The position numbers and the translations under genes are program-made. This document shows, in pieces, positions 25,473 through 36,968 of a stretch of DNA of 64,000 bases. The notes beneath the pieces are model-generated. The model was not told where the DNA came from, did not search any database, and worked only from the letters and a program-made list of their open reading frames with translations. Each line of letters begins with the position of its first letter. The stretch's first letter is position 1. This DNA is from Gonatopus flavifemur (lineage: Eukaryota > Arthropoda > Insecta > Hymenoptera > Dryinidae): the NCBI GenBank assembly GCA_018340375.1, contig JAFFJZ010000010.1:806001-870000 (forward strand), read 5' to 3'.

Positions 25473-25714
25473 GATGCAAATTTTCGTTGACTGGTAGGTC
25501 ACTTTGGGACGGAGTACAAGTTCAAAAAGAATTCGTACACTGGATTTCAATAATTTGTTGACTCTTGCCATTATTCCGACGATGAAAATGGAAAGTGAAT
25601 TCCATTGGTGAAACAATGAACAAAGTCAACGATTTATTAAAATCCAGTGTACGAATTTTTCTCAAATTTGTGCTCCGTCCAAAAGTGACATACCAGTCGA
25701 CGAAAATCTGGATC
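25473..25714. repeat. Fold-back element, about 242 bp
   Basis: The left arm reads TTTTCGTTGACTGGTAGGTC and TCGTACACTGGATTTCAATA. The right arm on the other strand reads TTTTCGTCGACTGGTATGTC and TCGTACACTGGATTTTAATA. Stems are about 85 bp with scattered mismatches, and the loop is around 70 bases. It precedes the presumed end of the SERF transcript. Open frames on both strands here are mirrored repeat artefacts. Confidence 0.75.
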
Positions 25715-25823
25715 ACTATGAACTATGGACGAATTGACTTAAATTTTCCCCTGATCGTCCTCTCAAATAACTCAAGGAGGAAGTCAAAAAAGCACAGAAC
25801 AAATGGCATCAAAATTCAAATCA

Positions 25824-25829
25824 TTTATT
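25824..25829 (-). terminator. Candidate poly(A) signal for SERF
   Basis: TTTATT on the + strand is AATAAA on the SERF strand, about 475 bases after its stop codon. Other AT-rich variants lie closer, so this is a candidate only. Confidence 0.3.
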
Positions 25830-26304
25830 TTAAAACGAACCAAACTATCTGAATACATGACAAGTTTGATATTATTACTTCACTCAATTCATTATATAAC
25901 ATATAAACAACGGAAAAATTGATTGTACAGTTTAAAAATTATTACTACAAATATATTTTATATATCTAAAATGAGTCAAAAGTAGAGGAGTTTGTTCTCT
26001 TCCAATTTGCACTCAATTGCAAATGACAACTTTGTACACATTGACTATTCTTAATGATGTAATGAATGATACACGTACATTATAACATACATTCAAACGT
26101 TCATGCTGTAAGATCCTCAATTCCCAAACGTGATAGGGAAAGAGTATAATTTGTCAACAAAGGAAGCAGTAAAAGTACTTTCTTGATTCTGTTGTTGATG
26201 TGTGACTTTTATAGATGTCCATATACATACATATATAAATATATATATATCGAATATGATAATGATAAATTTGGAGGCAAGACTTTCAATGTCGATCAAT
26301 GAGA

Positions 26305-27009
26305 TTACCTTGCACCTCGCTTAGCTCTTTCCTGCTCCTCCATTTGTTTTTTCAGCTGCTTTTCTCTCATACGTTCCGCATCGCTGTACAATAAAATATA
26401 TCAAAACTGATAACGCATAAGAAGTTGTTCTCAGCTAATTTCAACTCACCGTGCTTTGCGCTGTTCCAGAGAGAGGCCCTTGTTACTGTCTTGTTCAGCT
26501 GCACATTTCTTTTGAGTTTTTTTCATATTTTTAGCACGGGCTAGTTCACGCTGATTACCACCTGCGGTGGGATAACAAAAATTATATAATTTCAAATTAT
26601 AATTCATAATCTATATAGAGAATCTTCTAGAACAAGATATAGAATCGCACCACACCCATGCAATTTATTTACGAATATTCAGTTCAAAGACTATAACATA
26701 CAATTTGAAAATATTGTTGTTTGAAATACAAATTATGAGGGAAAGATACTTTGAGTGGAGAAAAATATTGTTATCAATGAAAACAAATGCGCGTAATGAA
26801 TTTATGCTGGAAATATGTGTGATGATAATAATATGTAGTGAACAATAATGATAATAGGATTAGTAAAAATACATATATGTCACTTTCAAAATTATTGTAA
26901 TGGCAGCGACGTTGAATGTGTAGTAGGTTCTGAACTGATGTTTATAAAAGTTCAAATGGTTGAGAGAAAAACTGAGAAATGAAAAATTCTTAAATTACTC
27001 ACGGGTCAT
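26305..27009 (-). CDS. Serf: SERF / MOAG-4 small EDRK-rich protein (complete)
   Basis: Three coding exons on the minus strand splice in phase: 27003-27009 (only 7 bases, Met-Thr plus one base), 26450-26561 and 26305-26383. They give 65 residues. The start MTRGNQRELARAKNMKKTQK is diagnostic of the 4F5/SERF family. Next come a GLSLEQRKARDAERMREKQL block and a basic, glutamate-rich tail ending KRGAR. The protein is highly charged, lacks hydrophobic segments and is near the usual 60-70 residue length of the short SERF form. Homologues bind aggregation-prone proteins and modify amyloid formation (MOAG-4 in nematodes). Splice sites are GT-AG at both introns (26384-26449 and 26562-27002). It lies head-to-head with Wee1, 2.3 kb apart. 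Confidence 0.92.
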
Positions 27010-27306
27010 TTTTATAGTCTTGATCTCCGACAAGCAAGAACCACCTTGGTACTTGACCAAAAAAGTCTGTGACAGCAAGGACGGCCAAACAATTGCTTTA
27101 ATTTGTTTGAAGAGTACGTTCCAAAATAGAATATGATGGGATTAGGATACGTAAACGAAGCGGAACAATGATGGATATAAAAGTGTGTTTACATGGATTT
27201 TGTACATGAAGCAAGCAATAGAGAGAAGATGAGAGAGCTCATGGCCGGGGTTCCATCGATAGTAAACATTGAAGCGCCCTCTTATCGAATGGAACCCATT
27301 GAGCTC

Positions 27307-27500
27307 TATAAGGCTGGCCTCCCATGGACCGGAATTCGTTCCGGCGGAATGAAAATTGAACCAATGCACAATTTTTTATAGATTTCTGATAGAACGCTCT
27401 AAAAGAAATTGTGAAAGCGATTGGTTTAAAGTCATTCCGCCGGAATGAATTCCGGTCCATGGGAGGCCAGCCTAAGGCTTCTCTCCCATGGACCGGAATT
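27307..27500. repeat. Palindromic repeat with a third partial copy
   Basis: The left arm (27307-27355) contains GGCTGGCCTCCCATGGACCG and TTCCGGCGGAATGA. The right arm (27432-27476) is its near-exact complement. A third partial copy, CTCCCATGGACCGGAATT, follows at 27483-27500 in the left-arm orientation. The spacer is about 75 bases. GC content is well above the surroundings. It lies about 300 bp upstream of the SERF start codon. Confidence 0.7.
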
Positions 27501-29048
27501 GTTGGGGAATTTTCAGGGAATTCTAGTAAGTTACTATCCACTGACCAATTGGGTTTTCGATTTCAATGGATGGAACATAGAACCTCATCCATCAACCCCT
27601 CTTTTATTTTTCATTTTTTTGATTCATAATTATGAAAAATTACATGCATTCAATATTGATCCATCAAATCATTTTAATCAAACACGTGTTGATAAATATA
27701 CAAAGGAAATGCGCGATTTTGTACTATCAAAAAATAAAATTGCAGTGTGGCAACTTCCATGATCCAACCGTCAGAGGGCCGGTGGAGCTTTTACTATTAG
27801 TGAAAAGGTGCCCGTGCTCGTGAGCTCCCTCATTTTCTCTCTGCAAGCACGAATTAATGGATCCGCAAGCCTCGAACTCACGCACACTCAGCAATTAACG
27901 TTATTGAAAAATCTATTTCTCGTTTGAAAATTGTATGCACATCACTAATTTTGGAGAACAGAAGGAATTTTTTTTTATTTTCTCACAGAGTTCAAGGATA
28001 ATAGGAAACGATTTACGTACAACTCGAGATATTCTCAAAGTTCAAAATACAACTTTGAATGACTCTTGTCCAATTAAAATTTAAATCCAACAGACGTTTG
28101 TGATGTAATATTACAGAAAACATCTTTGAGCCAATCAAGAGTCAAAACAAATGTTCTCCGTAGTTGCCGATTCGTTAAAAAGTTTCTGGCTCCTGGTTTT
28201 GAAAACAGATTCTTTTCCAAACAATTGTTTACAATTGTTCACAATGAGTTTCATCGACTATTACATTTTTTTACCCAAATAAAACATAGTGCAAATTGAA
28301 GTCCTTAAAAGCGATAGAAAATATAATTATTCGATTAAAAAAGTAACAGAATGAAACAAATTTCTTTCATTCTTTCTTGAATATACTTTAATCTTAGGAT
28401 TCTACACGAACACCCTACATACATACAAATTTAATACTGCCTTTCTCCTGTTGAAAACGACGTAAATATATCTTTTCTCCATCAATGATTTACTATAGCA
28501 TTAGAGCCACGCAGTATATACATATATATATATATACGTGTTTTAATTCGCCGCCCATAGGCTACAGGTTGCAGCTGGTGCAGCTGTTTCACCCAAAACC
28601 TTTTTTTTTTATTACCTTACTAAAGTCGAATAAATCTTCAGTTACAAAGGCATCATCCTGCACAATTTTGCAGTTCGATTATATGTTTGAAAATATTGAG
28701 AAACATGCAAAATCAAGTACTTCTAATTTCGAATGGTTTAATGATTTTTCGATTCGATGATAAGAACAAAAAAATCTAAAAAAAGAAAAATAACAAATGA
28801 ACAACTGTTTCCTCCTTTGAATCAATAAATGAACCGATGAGTCACAATTCAAAAATTCAAAAAACAAGTACAAAACCATTTGAAAAATTTCGAACCTACA
28901 ACAAATGCATTATTCTCCATCAGAAATGTTTGAAATTTTTTCAACATTTTCTCGAAAAGTTTCGAAAAACGAAACTCATACAAACGTGTTTTACACATGA
29001 CGCTTTGGTGCTTGTGCATTTGTATACCCCATTATGAATAACGAAAAA

Positions 29049-29113
29049 CCAATGGGACAGCGCAGTAAAATCGTTAACGGAGAGCGAACATTTGTATCGA
29101 GCGATGCGATTGG
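29049..29113 (+). promoter_or_regulatory. Candidate Wee1 promoter elements (two CCAAT boxes, Myb-like site)
   Basis: CCAAT occurs at 29049-29053 on the + strand and, inverted, as ATTGG at 29109-29113. TAACGG, a Myb-type motif, lies between them at 29075-29080. They sit about 225-290 bases before the Wee1 start codon. Paired CCAAT boxes and Myb sites are common at G2/M genes (established knowledge). Their use here is inferred from position only. GCCGCCAT (29149-29156), a YY1/Pho-like word, follows. Confidence 0.35.
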
Positions 29114-29336
29114 TCGAACGCCAGTGTCCCATAGAGCATTAGGAGGGGAGCCGCCATAACGAACAAAGCGTGGTGTACGAGATAATGTACTGTGTTTAAA
29201 TTGATTGTATTTTCAATTTAATTCAATTAATAATATATTCGATACGTAACAGTGAGTGTTATAATCGTGATAATTTTTCTTTTTCGGACAGAATAACGTG
29301 AACATCATTCGATTTTCAGTAATGATATAAAAAGCC

Positions 29337-32300
29337 ATGGAAGTTGCACAAAAGTTGCAATTCGACGCGTGCGACATACAGAATGAAGAATTGAACATCA
29401 GCTGTCGTACGAGTAGTTCGGGATGTGATGTAGACGATATTTTGGACTCTTCGGCCGAAGATTTTTCCTCTTCACCTTTCCTACAACCAAGAAAATTATC
29501 CTTCAGTAACATGATGGAATTGGATGACAGTGAAAATATACCAACCAACAACAACAAAATCAACCCGGCTGGACATGTAACAGGTTAGATATTTAAATTT
29601 CCATTCATATTTTTTACCTTGCATTCTTGTAACCGAAAATTTCAAATTTTTGAAAATTCGTGCAATACGCGATGTGACATTTGTCAAATGCATTAGACTC
29701 GATTCAAGTGTCATGGACGGAACATGATTTTTCCCATTTTTTTGCCTGTCCTTGGCAAATTTCATTTCTTTTGATCGTTGAGCGATCGTTGAATTTGAAT
29801 TTGATTCTATGAGATCAACTAAAATGATGAAGTATCCTTGTAATTTAGTATTTAACGTGTGAAATAATCGATAACTACACAAATAGACGATTATTTCATA
29901 CAAGAATCGGGCATTCAGTAATGATATGAATTCTGTGTACTGAGAATCTCATGATTAATTTTCCTTTCCTAGAACTATGTAATATAATACAAAAACGGGA
30001 AAAACAAGAACATGTTGATATTATTTGGTTGATATTTTCATTCCATCCAGGTAAAGGAACTATGGATAGTTGATTATGTTTCAGGTCTGAATGGAGTAAA
30101 AGTTCCTGTACGAGAAAACGCTTGCTCGCAAAAAATGGCGTGTAGTCCACCATACAAACGAGTTAGAGCTCTTAGATTATTCGATTCACCTGCGACTCCT
30201 AAAACTTTGATCGAGAAGAGTGTACTGCACACACCATTGCCTTCAAAGTCTACCAAACTTTTCACCCTGGATAAACCTCGGGCTATGGCATCTGGGTATC
30301 CGATTAAGTCTGACAGGCCTGCCGCGAATGTTAATCCATTTACTCCAAGTGGAATGTTATTGACTGCACGGAAGAGGACGAGATCTAAACGCAGCCTCAA
30401 CAAGTATGTATTTTGATCAAAAATTAAATTTTCATCCACGCAATTTGATTATGTTGAAATTTATTGAATTCATCCATTGAGTTCCATTCATTTTAAAAAA
30501 GAATGGAAAAAGCGAACAAATGATGTATCTTGTTTGCCATCCGATTGTATGTAAAAGGACAATTGGTAACAGAAAGTGGATAGTGAAAACGTGCTATGTA
30601 TTCTCAGAATAAAATTATGAGATATTGATACAAATATCAAAGAAACAATATTAGGTTTCAATTTTGTATCATTTGAGATCCATTAAAACAGGCAAAAAGT
30701 GAAATTTTAGAGCTATGAACCTTCATACAACAACCATCTCTTAGAGAGACTACAGTAAATTATATTGTAGATATTCAATTTCGACAATGTTGATTTCTAA
30801 TATGTCTCGATGTTAGCAAGAACTTTTCGTTTTTCCAACTCACCAATTTTTTCCAAAACCATTCTCGAATGTTGGTAATGAATAATAGAATTAATCGCAA
30901 TGTGATGGATCTCTGATTCAAAAGCATCCCATAGGCCCTAAAGTTATTGCAGATTTCTCTACTCAAATTTTTCAAAGATGATTTGATAAAATGAAAAAAA
31001 ATCATCCAAACAGATCTCTCATTAACTCAAAACAATGGGGGTCTACTTCATTAATTCATTTGATGAAATTATCTTAGAGCAGGAATCTTATTTTTCTTAT
31101 TGTTTCACAAAATGTTGTCCTTTTTTTTTTACTATTGATGTGTGATTAATCCTTTTGTCCTTGTTTTTGTAGCTCATTTGTGTATATACTGATTCTGCGA
31201 AACTATGTTTCAACTCTTTAGATTGGTAAAAATCATTGAGAATCAGTGAAATTCTACTCCGCTGTTCAAGATATGATAAATTTTGCCTTGATTCATTAGT
31301 GAATTTCATTGTATCCAGAGAATCTGGAAAACCTGGGAATCTAGAATTTTCTTCAGATCCTGGAAATCCATATTTGAATGTCAAGAGAAAGGCTTCATTT
31401 AAAAATATAGTAATGAACATACTGTTTCATTACGAATTTACCATGGACCATTTGCAAACACAATAATAGTGGCTTTTATGAAGAGTTTTAGAGTCAATTC
31501 ATCGTAAAAACTGATTCAAAAATGCTTCAGAAAAGAATTGAGTATTGCACCATAATAAAATCATGAGCGTTATGATGCAGGACGACGATTTTCATGCGAA
31601 CAACGTGTCTCCTTCAAGCTACCGTTCCCTCGCTGAGTTCTCACCTAATTTAATACCTAACCTAAATAATAGAAACGACATATCCCATTGGTGGCGGTTC
31701 TGTATGGGAATGACATGATTGAAAGAAATAACTTATTTTATGCTTTCTAGTACAATACTCCTTTTTGAATTATGTTGTGAATCTGGATACAAATTGATCT
31801 GTAATGAGCTTTGGATTCCACATTAGTTCAGCTTTGAAATTGAAAAAGGAGTAAAAATTCGTTGAAAACTCAGCTCAAGAAGGTTCTTATTCAGCTTGAA
31901 AGATTCTGTTGGTTAGACTTTTGAAAATAGTGATATTTTCATAGACGACTTGAATATTCATCAATTTACAGGTTTTTTTACGAATCGATATCTTAATTCA
32001 AACCTTCAGAGCGAATGGTGCATCCATTTGGCTAGGTCTTCCACCAATTTTCATTCCCTTAGCGATGATTCATTTGTAAATAATGCAAGTTTGAGTCTAA
32101 AGTCCGTGAAAAACGTAAAAATCGAACTCATTCGATAAACTGACTATTAGAGAAAATAGAGTTCTAGTGGTGGATATTGCGAACGTGGAAGAACAGGATA
32201 CAATCCTCATGGGATTGATATTTTGTGTTAAATATCAGTATTTGCATACCGGAAAAAACGGGAATTATCAGGGAGTTTTATTCAACCAGGAATTATCATG

Positions 32301-35045
32301 GAAATGTCGGGGAATTTTTCATTTCCATAGCAATCTTATTTAAAATGCTATCCTTTGATCATTTTTCTCATACGAGTAGAAAAAAGCAGTAGAAAACGGA
32401 CAGAATTTTGCTACTTAGTTTTTCAATAACTGAGCAATGGTTTTAATCTTTAAATATATATCAATAAAATGTACTGCTAGGATTTAGCTGTAAATATAAA
32501 ATCAAAGCCCAAAACATATCCCTAAACATGAGAAAATAAGTTATAAAAATTATTGACATTTGCAGGTTAATGTGTTTTTAATCGTTTGCATAATTTTTAG
32601 GAATCATTTGCAATTTCAATTTCATATTCGAAGCTCAATTTTATCTATGTACTTCATCACTGCGGATTTAAGATTTGTATTTATTCCCTAGTTGATCAGA
32701 AAGTACGTAGCAAAATTTTATCCATTACTTGAAGGACTCAATGGTCCTTAACTTTGATTCAAATTCTTGTAATAATTCTACTCGCCGTTTCCCTGTGACT
32801 CCCCTCCTGTACTCTTATGTCTTCATGACCAGCACACCAGAGTTCGTATAAGAACAGGATAGGGATTACCGTGAATTTCTTTCATTTTTTTAATTGCCCC
32901 TCCTATTTCATACAAATATATACTTGGTCTATTCCGTTAGAATTCCCGATTTGTTGCCACCTTGAAGGGGAGTGGTGCTACACGGAGAAAAAAAATTTAC
33001 TGACACAGCAAATCTAGACATTATATATACAATAGCCAACTTTTGCTAACCTAGCTGAAAATTTGCTACCACAGCTAATTGGTTTGCTGAGAGAGCAACA
33101 TGATCAACTAAAATAGCAAATTTTTCGCTGGACTAGCAAAATTTTTTATTGCCACAGCCAAAAAATTGCTGTCGTAGCTAACCAGATTGCTGTGATAGCA
33201 GATAGATTGCTGCTACAGCAAAAAATTTGCTCCAGCAAAATCAGGTTTCGCCGTCATAGTGAATTCTTCTTTCTCCGTGTACGCATGGCAATATTCCTGA
33301 TTGACTTCGCCAATTTCCTGACGAATGGGATGAACGGCACAAAATTTTTTCAATAAATAATTTTTCGACAGCCTTATTTTGCAGTCACCCTGTCTAACAA
33401 AGGTGAAAAAGGAGTTACAGTAGTTGACTGTTGGATTTTCGCTGATATCTTCAGGGTCATGTTTAAGGGTTAAAAAAAAAACAAAAAAGTCAAAACGATG
33501 ATCATCAAACCATTCATTTTGCCATCTCTCTTTCCTTGAAGAATATAATTTCCTTCTTTCAGTTTTTGCCTTCCAAAAAGGATCAAGAGTTTCACTTTGA
33601 CGCAAAATATGTAGCCAGTAATTAAAATAGTACACTTATATTTTTCATTGAATCATGAAACCAAAATTTAATTCGTGCTGATTTCAGAAATTCTAACCCA
33701 AAAGCATCTTTATACTTCGAATACATGATATGTGTTTTTACAGTTCCCCGGATTTACAAATACCAAAGTTCGATCTAGCTGATTCCGAAGAATCGGACAA
33801 CGAGGTGGAACAACCAACGAAGCGTGTAGCATTACAAGATTCGAATATCCCAAGATATCATCAAGAATTTCACGAACTGGGTTTAATAGGTACCGGTGAA
33901 TTTGGTTCGGTGTATAAATGTATCAATCGTCTAGACGGCTGTGTTTACGCTATAAAGAAAAGTATTAAACCGGTAGCCGGAAGTATCAACGAAAAGAATG
34001 CACTGAACGAAGTGTACGCTCACGCGGTCTTAGGTAAACATCAACACGTAGTCCGATACTACTCCGCGTGGGCAGAGAACAACCACATGATTATACAAAA
34101 CGAATACTGTAACGGAGGAAGTTTGGCAGATACTATCACGAATCTTCAAAAAGAAAACAAACAATTTACGGAAGCAGAAATGCGACAATTACTACTTCAC
34201 GTAGCGGAGGGATTGAGATATATTCATAGCATGCAATTGGCGCATATGGATATTAAACCCGGTAATATTTTCATATCAAAGGAGAAGAGGTTATTAGCGG
34301 TGAATTACGATTCTGCGGACGATGGCTTCGACGAGGAAGAAACCGTCGAAGAAGAAATAACGTATAAGATAGGTGATTTAGGTCACGTAACATCTATCAA
34401 CAATCCTCAAGTTGAGGAAGGTGATTGTAGATATCTTCCAAGCGAGATTCTCAGGGACGATTTCACTCACATGTCCAAAGCAGATATCTTCGCTCTCGGA
34501 CTTACGGCCTACGAAGCCGGGGGCGGGGGTCCGTTACCGAAAAACGGTCCCGAGTGGCACACCATCAGGGATGGTAATCTTAAAGAACTATCCCATTACA
34601 GTAGAGATCTGAACGATTTACTCAAGGTAAACTATAAACAACTATCTTAATTCGAATCAACAATGCAATATGATGACTAGACTTTTTTATTTTCGTTTAC
34701 TTTCAGTTGATGATTCATCCAAATCCTGAGATGAGGCCCTCTGCGATAAGTCTGATACAGCATCGAGTTTTGTCTCCTTTCGGGAATAAAACGAAAGCCC
34801 AATTACGACGTGAACTCAACGCTGAAAAATTGAAAAACGAAATCCTGTCGAAACAACTTCAAGAAGCAGCCAAATGTTTAAAAACCATAGCCCCTAACGT
34901 AGCTGTTATGAACGGTGGTTTGAACGGCACTACAGGACCGGGAGGAACGGCAGGAGGTTACAAGTTGAGACCCACACCCACCAGAACTTCATCTAGAGTC
35001 ATAGGCAAGAAAGTCAATCGTAGCAATAGTACTACCAATTTTTAA
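29337..35045 (+). CDS. Wee1: Wee1 tyrosine kinase (mitosis inhibitor), complete
   Basis: Wee1 kinase phosphorylates the inhibitory tyrosine of Cdk1 and so restrains entry into mitosis (established). Four coding exons (29337-29583, 30085-30403, 33744-34626, 34707-35045) join in phase to 595 codons plus stop, close to the Drosophila length. The N-terminal half is regulatory and carries the Wee1 signature SPPYKRVRALRLFDSPATPK, with possible proline-directed sites. The kinase domain starts near residue 233: glycine loop GTGEFGSVYK (about 238), VAIK-type lysine in YAIKKS (about 260), catalytic loop HMDIKPGNIF (Asp near 358), and the Wee1-type metal motif DLGHVTSI (Asp near 400) in place of DFG. 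The activation segment VEEGDCRYLPSE and ADIFALGLT follow. An acidic insert (DEEETVEEE) lies between the catalytic loop and DLG. The C-terminal 110 residues include a likely coiled coil (QLRRELNAEKLKNEILSKQL). The 3.3-kb second intron holds two repeats. Exon ends all fit GT-AG. Confidence 0.96.
32398..32723. repeat. MITE, copy A (about 326 bp), in Wee1 intron 2
   Basis: Ends are GGACAGAATTTTGCTAC and, inverted, GGATAAAATTTTGCTACG. The reverse complement of this element aligns end to end with 45528-45846. Shared internal blocks include CTTAAATCCGCAGTGATGAA, ATGCAAACGATTA, AATGTCAATAATTTTT and TCCTAGCAGTACATTTTATT on the complementary strand. It encodes no protein. Confidence 0.85.
32979..33281. 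repeat. TACACGGAGAAA-ended element with internal TTGCTG/CAGCAAA array
   Basis: Exact 12-bp inverted ends TACACGGAGAAA (32979-32990) and TTTCTCCGTGTA (33270-33281) bound 303 bp. Inside, TTGCTxxxxxAGC units repeat roughly every 20 bp, for example TTTGCTACCACAGCTAA, TTGCTGTCGTAGCTAA, TTGCTGTGATAGCA and TTGCTGCTACAGCAAA. The spacing suggests an expanded short palindrome. The element lies in Wee1 intron 2, about 460 bases before exon 3. The open frame on the minus strand at 33213-33635 overlaps its end and has no recognised relatives. Confidence 0.8.
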
Positions 35046-35917
35046 ACCTCTTATATTATATCTCGTTCAAATATTACCTTGGAAACAAGAAAATCAAACG
35101 AACAAAAAAAACTAGATGAAAGTAACGAAGGTGAAAGGTGTTGGGCGAATCGTTAGTTCTCTCAAGTGCCTTGTTATTGTGATATCTCTCTCATAACTTT
35201 AGTGTGTGAATGAAAATTATGATCGATATTCTTTGACGATAAGAAAACCGATACGACGTGCAGAGTCAAAATACAATGATTTAGTTATCTCAAGTCGCTT
35301 TTTTACTGTGATGAAAGAAAGTTGAATAAGCGAAAAGATGGAAATTTATTTATATAATCTCTTTTTCTTTCTTTCCTTCTTTGCATCATCGACAATTATT
35401 ATTTATGTTTGTATTACGGCAAAAAAAGAACAAATCTAGTTTATTTTTCTCTTTGCGTTATTTATTAGTAGTAATACACGAAGGACGCGGTGAGGAGGAC
35501 CATTTTGTTGACTTATTTTTATGACTATGGCCATTTAATGACCATACGAGGAATCCAATTTTATGACTATCGCTTTTTCTATGTAAAACAATCACATTTC
35601 ACATACATATAACCTCGATCCTCCTCCTTTAGTTCCTCTTTGTAATTTGACTCTGCATCACATCGCGTGAACGTAGCGAGACTTCGCGTAGAGAATCACC
35701 CTAGGAAGATGTTTCCAGAGATGGTAAGAATGAAATTCTTTCGTACTTGAATACTTTCGCCATTGCGAAACACATTTGTACCCGATATTCATTTGCAGCA
35801 TTGAATACGAAGTCTTTTTGTGCTAACGCGATATTGATTATTGAAAATTTGTTTGTTTTTTTTTTTTTACGAATGAATGAGTGGTCCCCTCAGAGGATAT
35901 TTTATTATTTGAATAAA
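35046..35917 (+). other. Probable Wee1 3' UTR
   Basis: This region has no gene-like frame and ends at the AATAAA at 35912-35917, the first canonical poly(A) signal I see after the Wee1 stop codon. Its extent is inferred from the signal only. Confidence 0.4.
35912..35917 (+). terminator. Candidate poly(A) signal for Wee1
   Basis: A canonical AATAAA hexamer occurs about 870 bases after the Wee1 stop codon. I saw no earlier AATAAA in the same strand, but variant signals could be used. Confidence 0.35.
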
Positions 35918-36576
35918 ATGTTTGACCGAATCAAAAGACTGACAATAGAAAGAACCATAATTCTTCATCGCCATTTAAATAGGGTATACGTATTCTCTGA
36001 AGGGAGAATATATTCTTTTTTGAAGCACAAATCTACTTTGTACACGAATTATTAGAAAATATTGGGTACAAATGTTTTTTCTTCACTCGAGAGTATGGGA
36101 TAGTACAATGATATTTTATATTGTCCATCTCTGGCTGTGCGATATCTCAACGTTGACGCTCGGTACAATCGATGATTATCCGTAATCGTTCTAAATCTTG
36201 CGAGATTTAAGTTTAAAATTTTGATTACAACGTTAAACAACAGATAAGCTTAAATTATTTTTAGAAAATTTTTAACAGTTTTTACCGTTTTTTTTCAACG
36301 TGCTTTTGGGATTAATATTATTATACTTTAACATAATATCTAATATACGTATTATATGTAAAAATTGATTGAATATATCTAAAGAATGGATTGGTATATG
36401 ATAGCTTGTGGTGTTCAAACCAAAAAAATGGTATTGATCAAGTGTTTTTCACGTTTACCTACTTTGAGAGAAAAAAAAAGAGAAAAAAGTCAGTTTCATT
36501 TCTGTTGAACATTCATGAATTCTACAGAATCTAATCATTAATGGTATAGTATTTTTGTAATCTTATTTTTCTATTA

Positions 36577-36968
36577 AGGAACTAGAGTATGGGGAAGTGG
36601 GGGAGGGGAAAGTCAAATTTTGTGCGAACTTTTCCCAAAAGATACGTAATGAATCAAATTTAAATTGAATAATAATGAATTGCGTACTTGGGATTGCGCA
36701 CTCCCGCGCACTTTGAATTTTCGGAATGATTCCTGAAGGCTAAAAAATGAAATTCTAAAGTTTTGACCTCTATACGTCAACAAATTTTACAAGTTTATTT
36801 TGTAGCCTTCAGAAATCATTAGGAAATTCAAAGTGCGCGGCAGTGCGCAATCCCAAGTACGTAATTCATTATTATTCAATTGAAGTTTGATTCATTACGT
36901 ATCTTTTGAGGAAAGTTCGCACAAAATCTGACTTCTCCCCTCCCCCACTTCCCCATGCTCGAGTCCCC
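36577..36968. repeat. Fold-back element, about 390 bp, with G-rich ends
   Basis: The left end has GAGTATGGGGAAGTGGGGGA and the right end, on the other strand, GAGCATGGGGAAGTGGGGGA. The arms share TTTTGTGCGAAC, AGATACGTAATGAATCAAA, TTGCGTACTTGGGATTGCGC and the inner pair GAAGGCTA / TAGCCTTC. The arm length is about 165 bp with a central loop near 36745-36805. It is a non-coding DNA-transposon-like element. Confidence 0.8.

Larger units (their letters stand above)
27010..29336. other. Region between the divergent SERF and Wee1 genes
   Basis: This stretch separates the SERF start codon (minus strand) from the Wee1 start codon (plus strand), and should hold both promoters and any 5' UTRs. It contains a palindromic repeat (27307-27500), a GGGAATTTTCAGGGAA motif near 27514 and a TA-rich run near 28518. 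No open frame here resembles a known protein. Confidence 0.5.

Noticed and set aside
33213..33635. 140-codon open frame on the minus strand in Wee1 intron 2
   Set aside because: It overlaps the end of a repeat element, lacks recognisable motifs and has no splice or promoter support.
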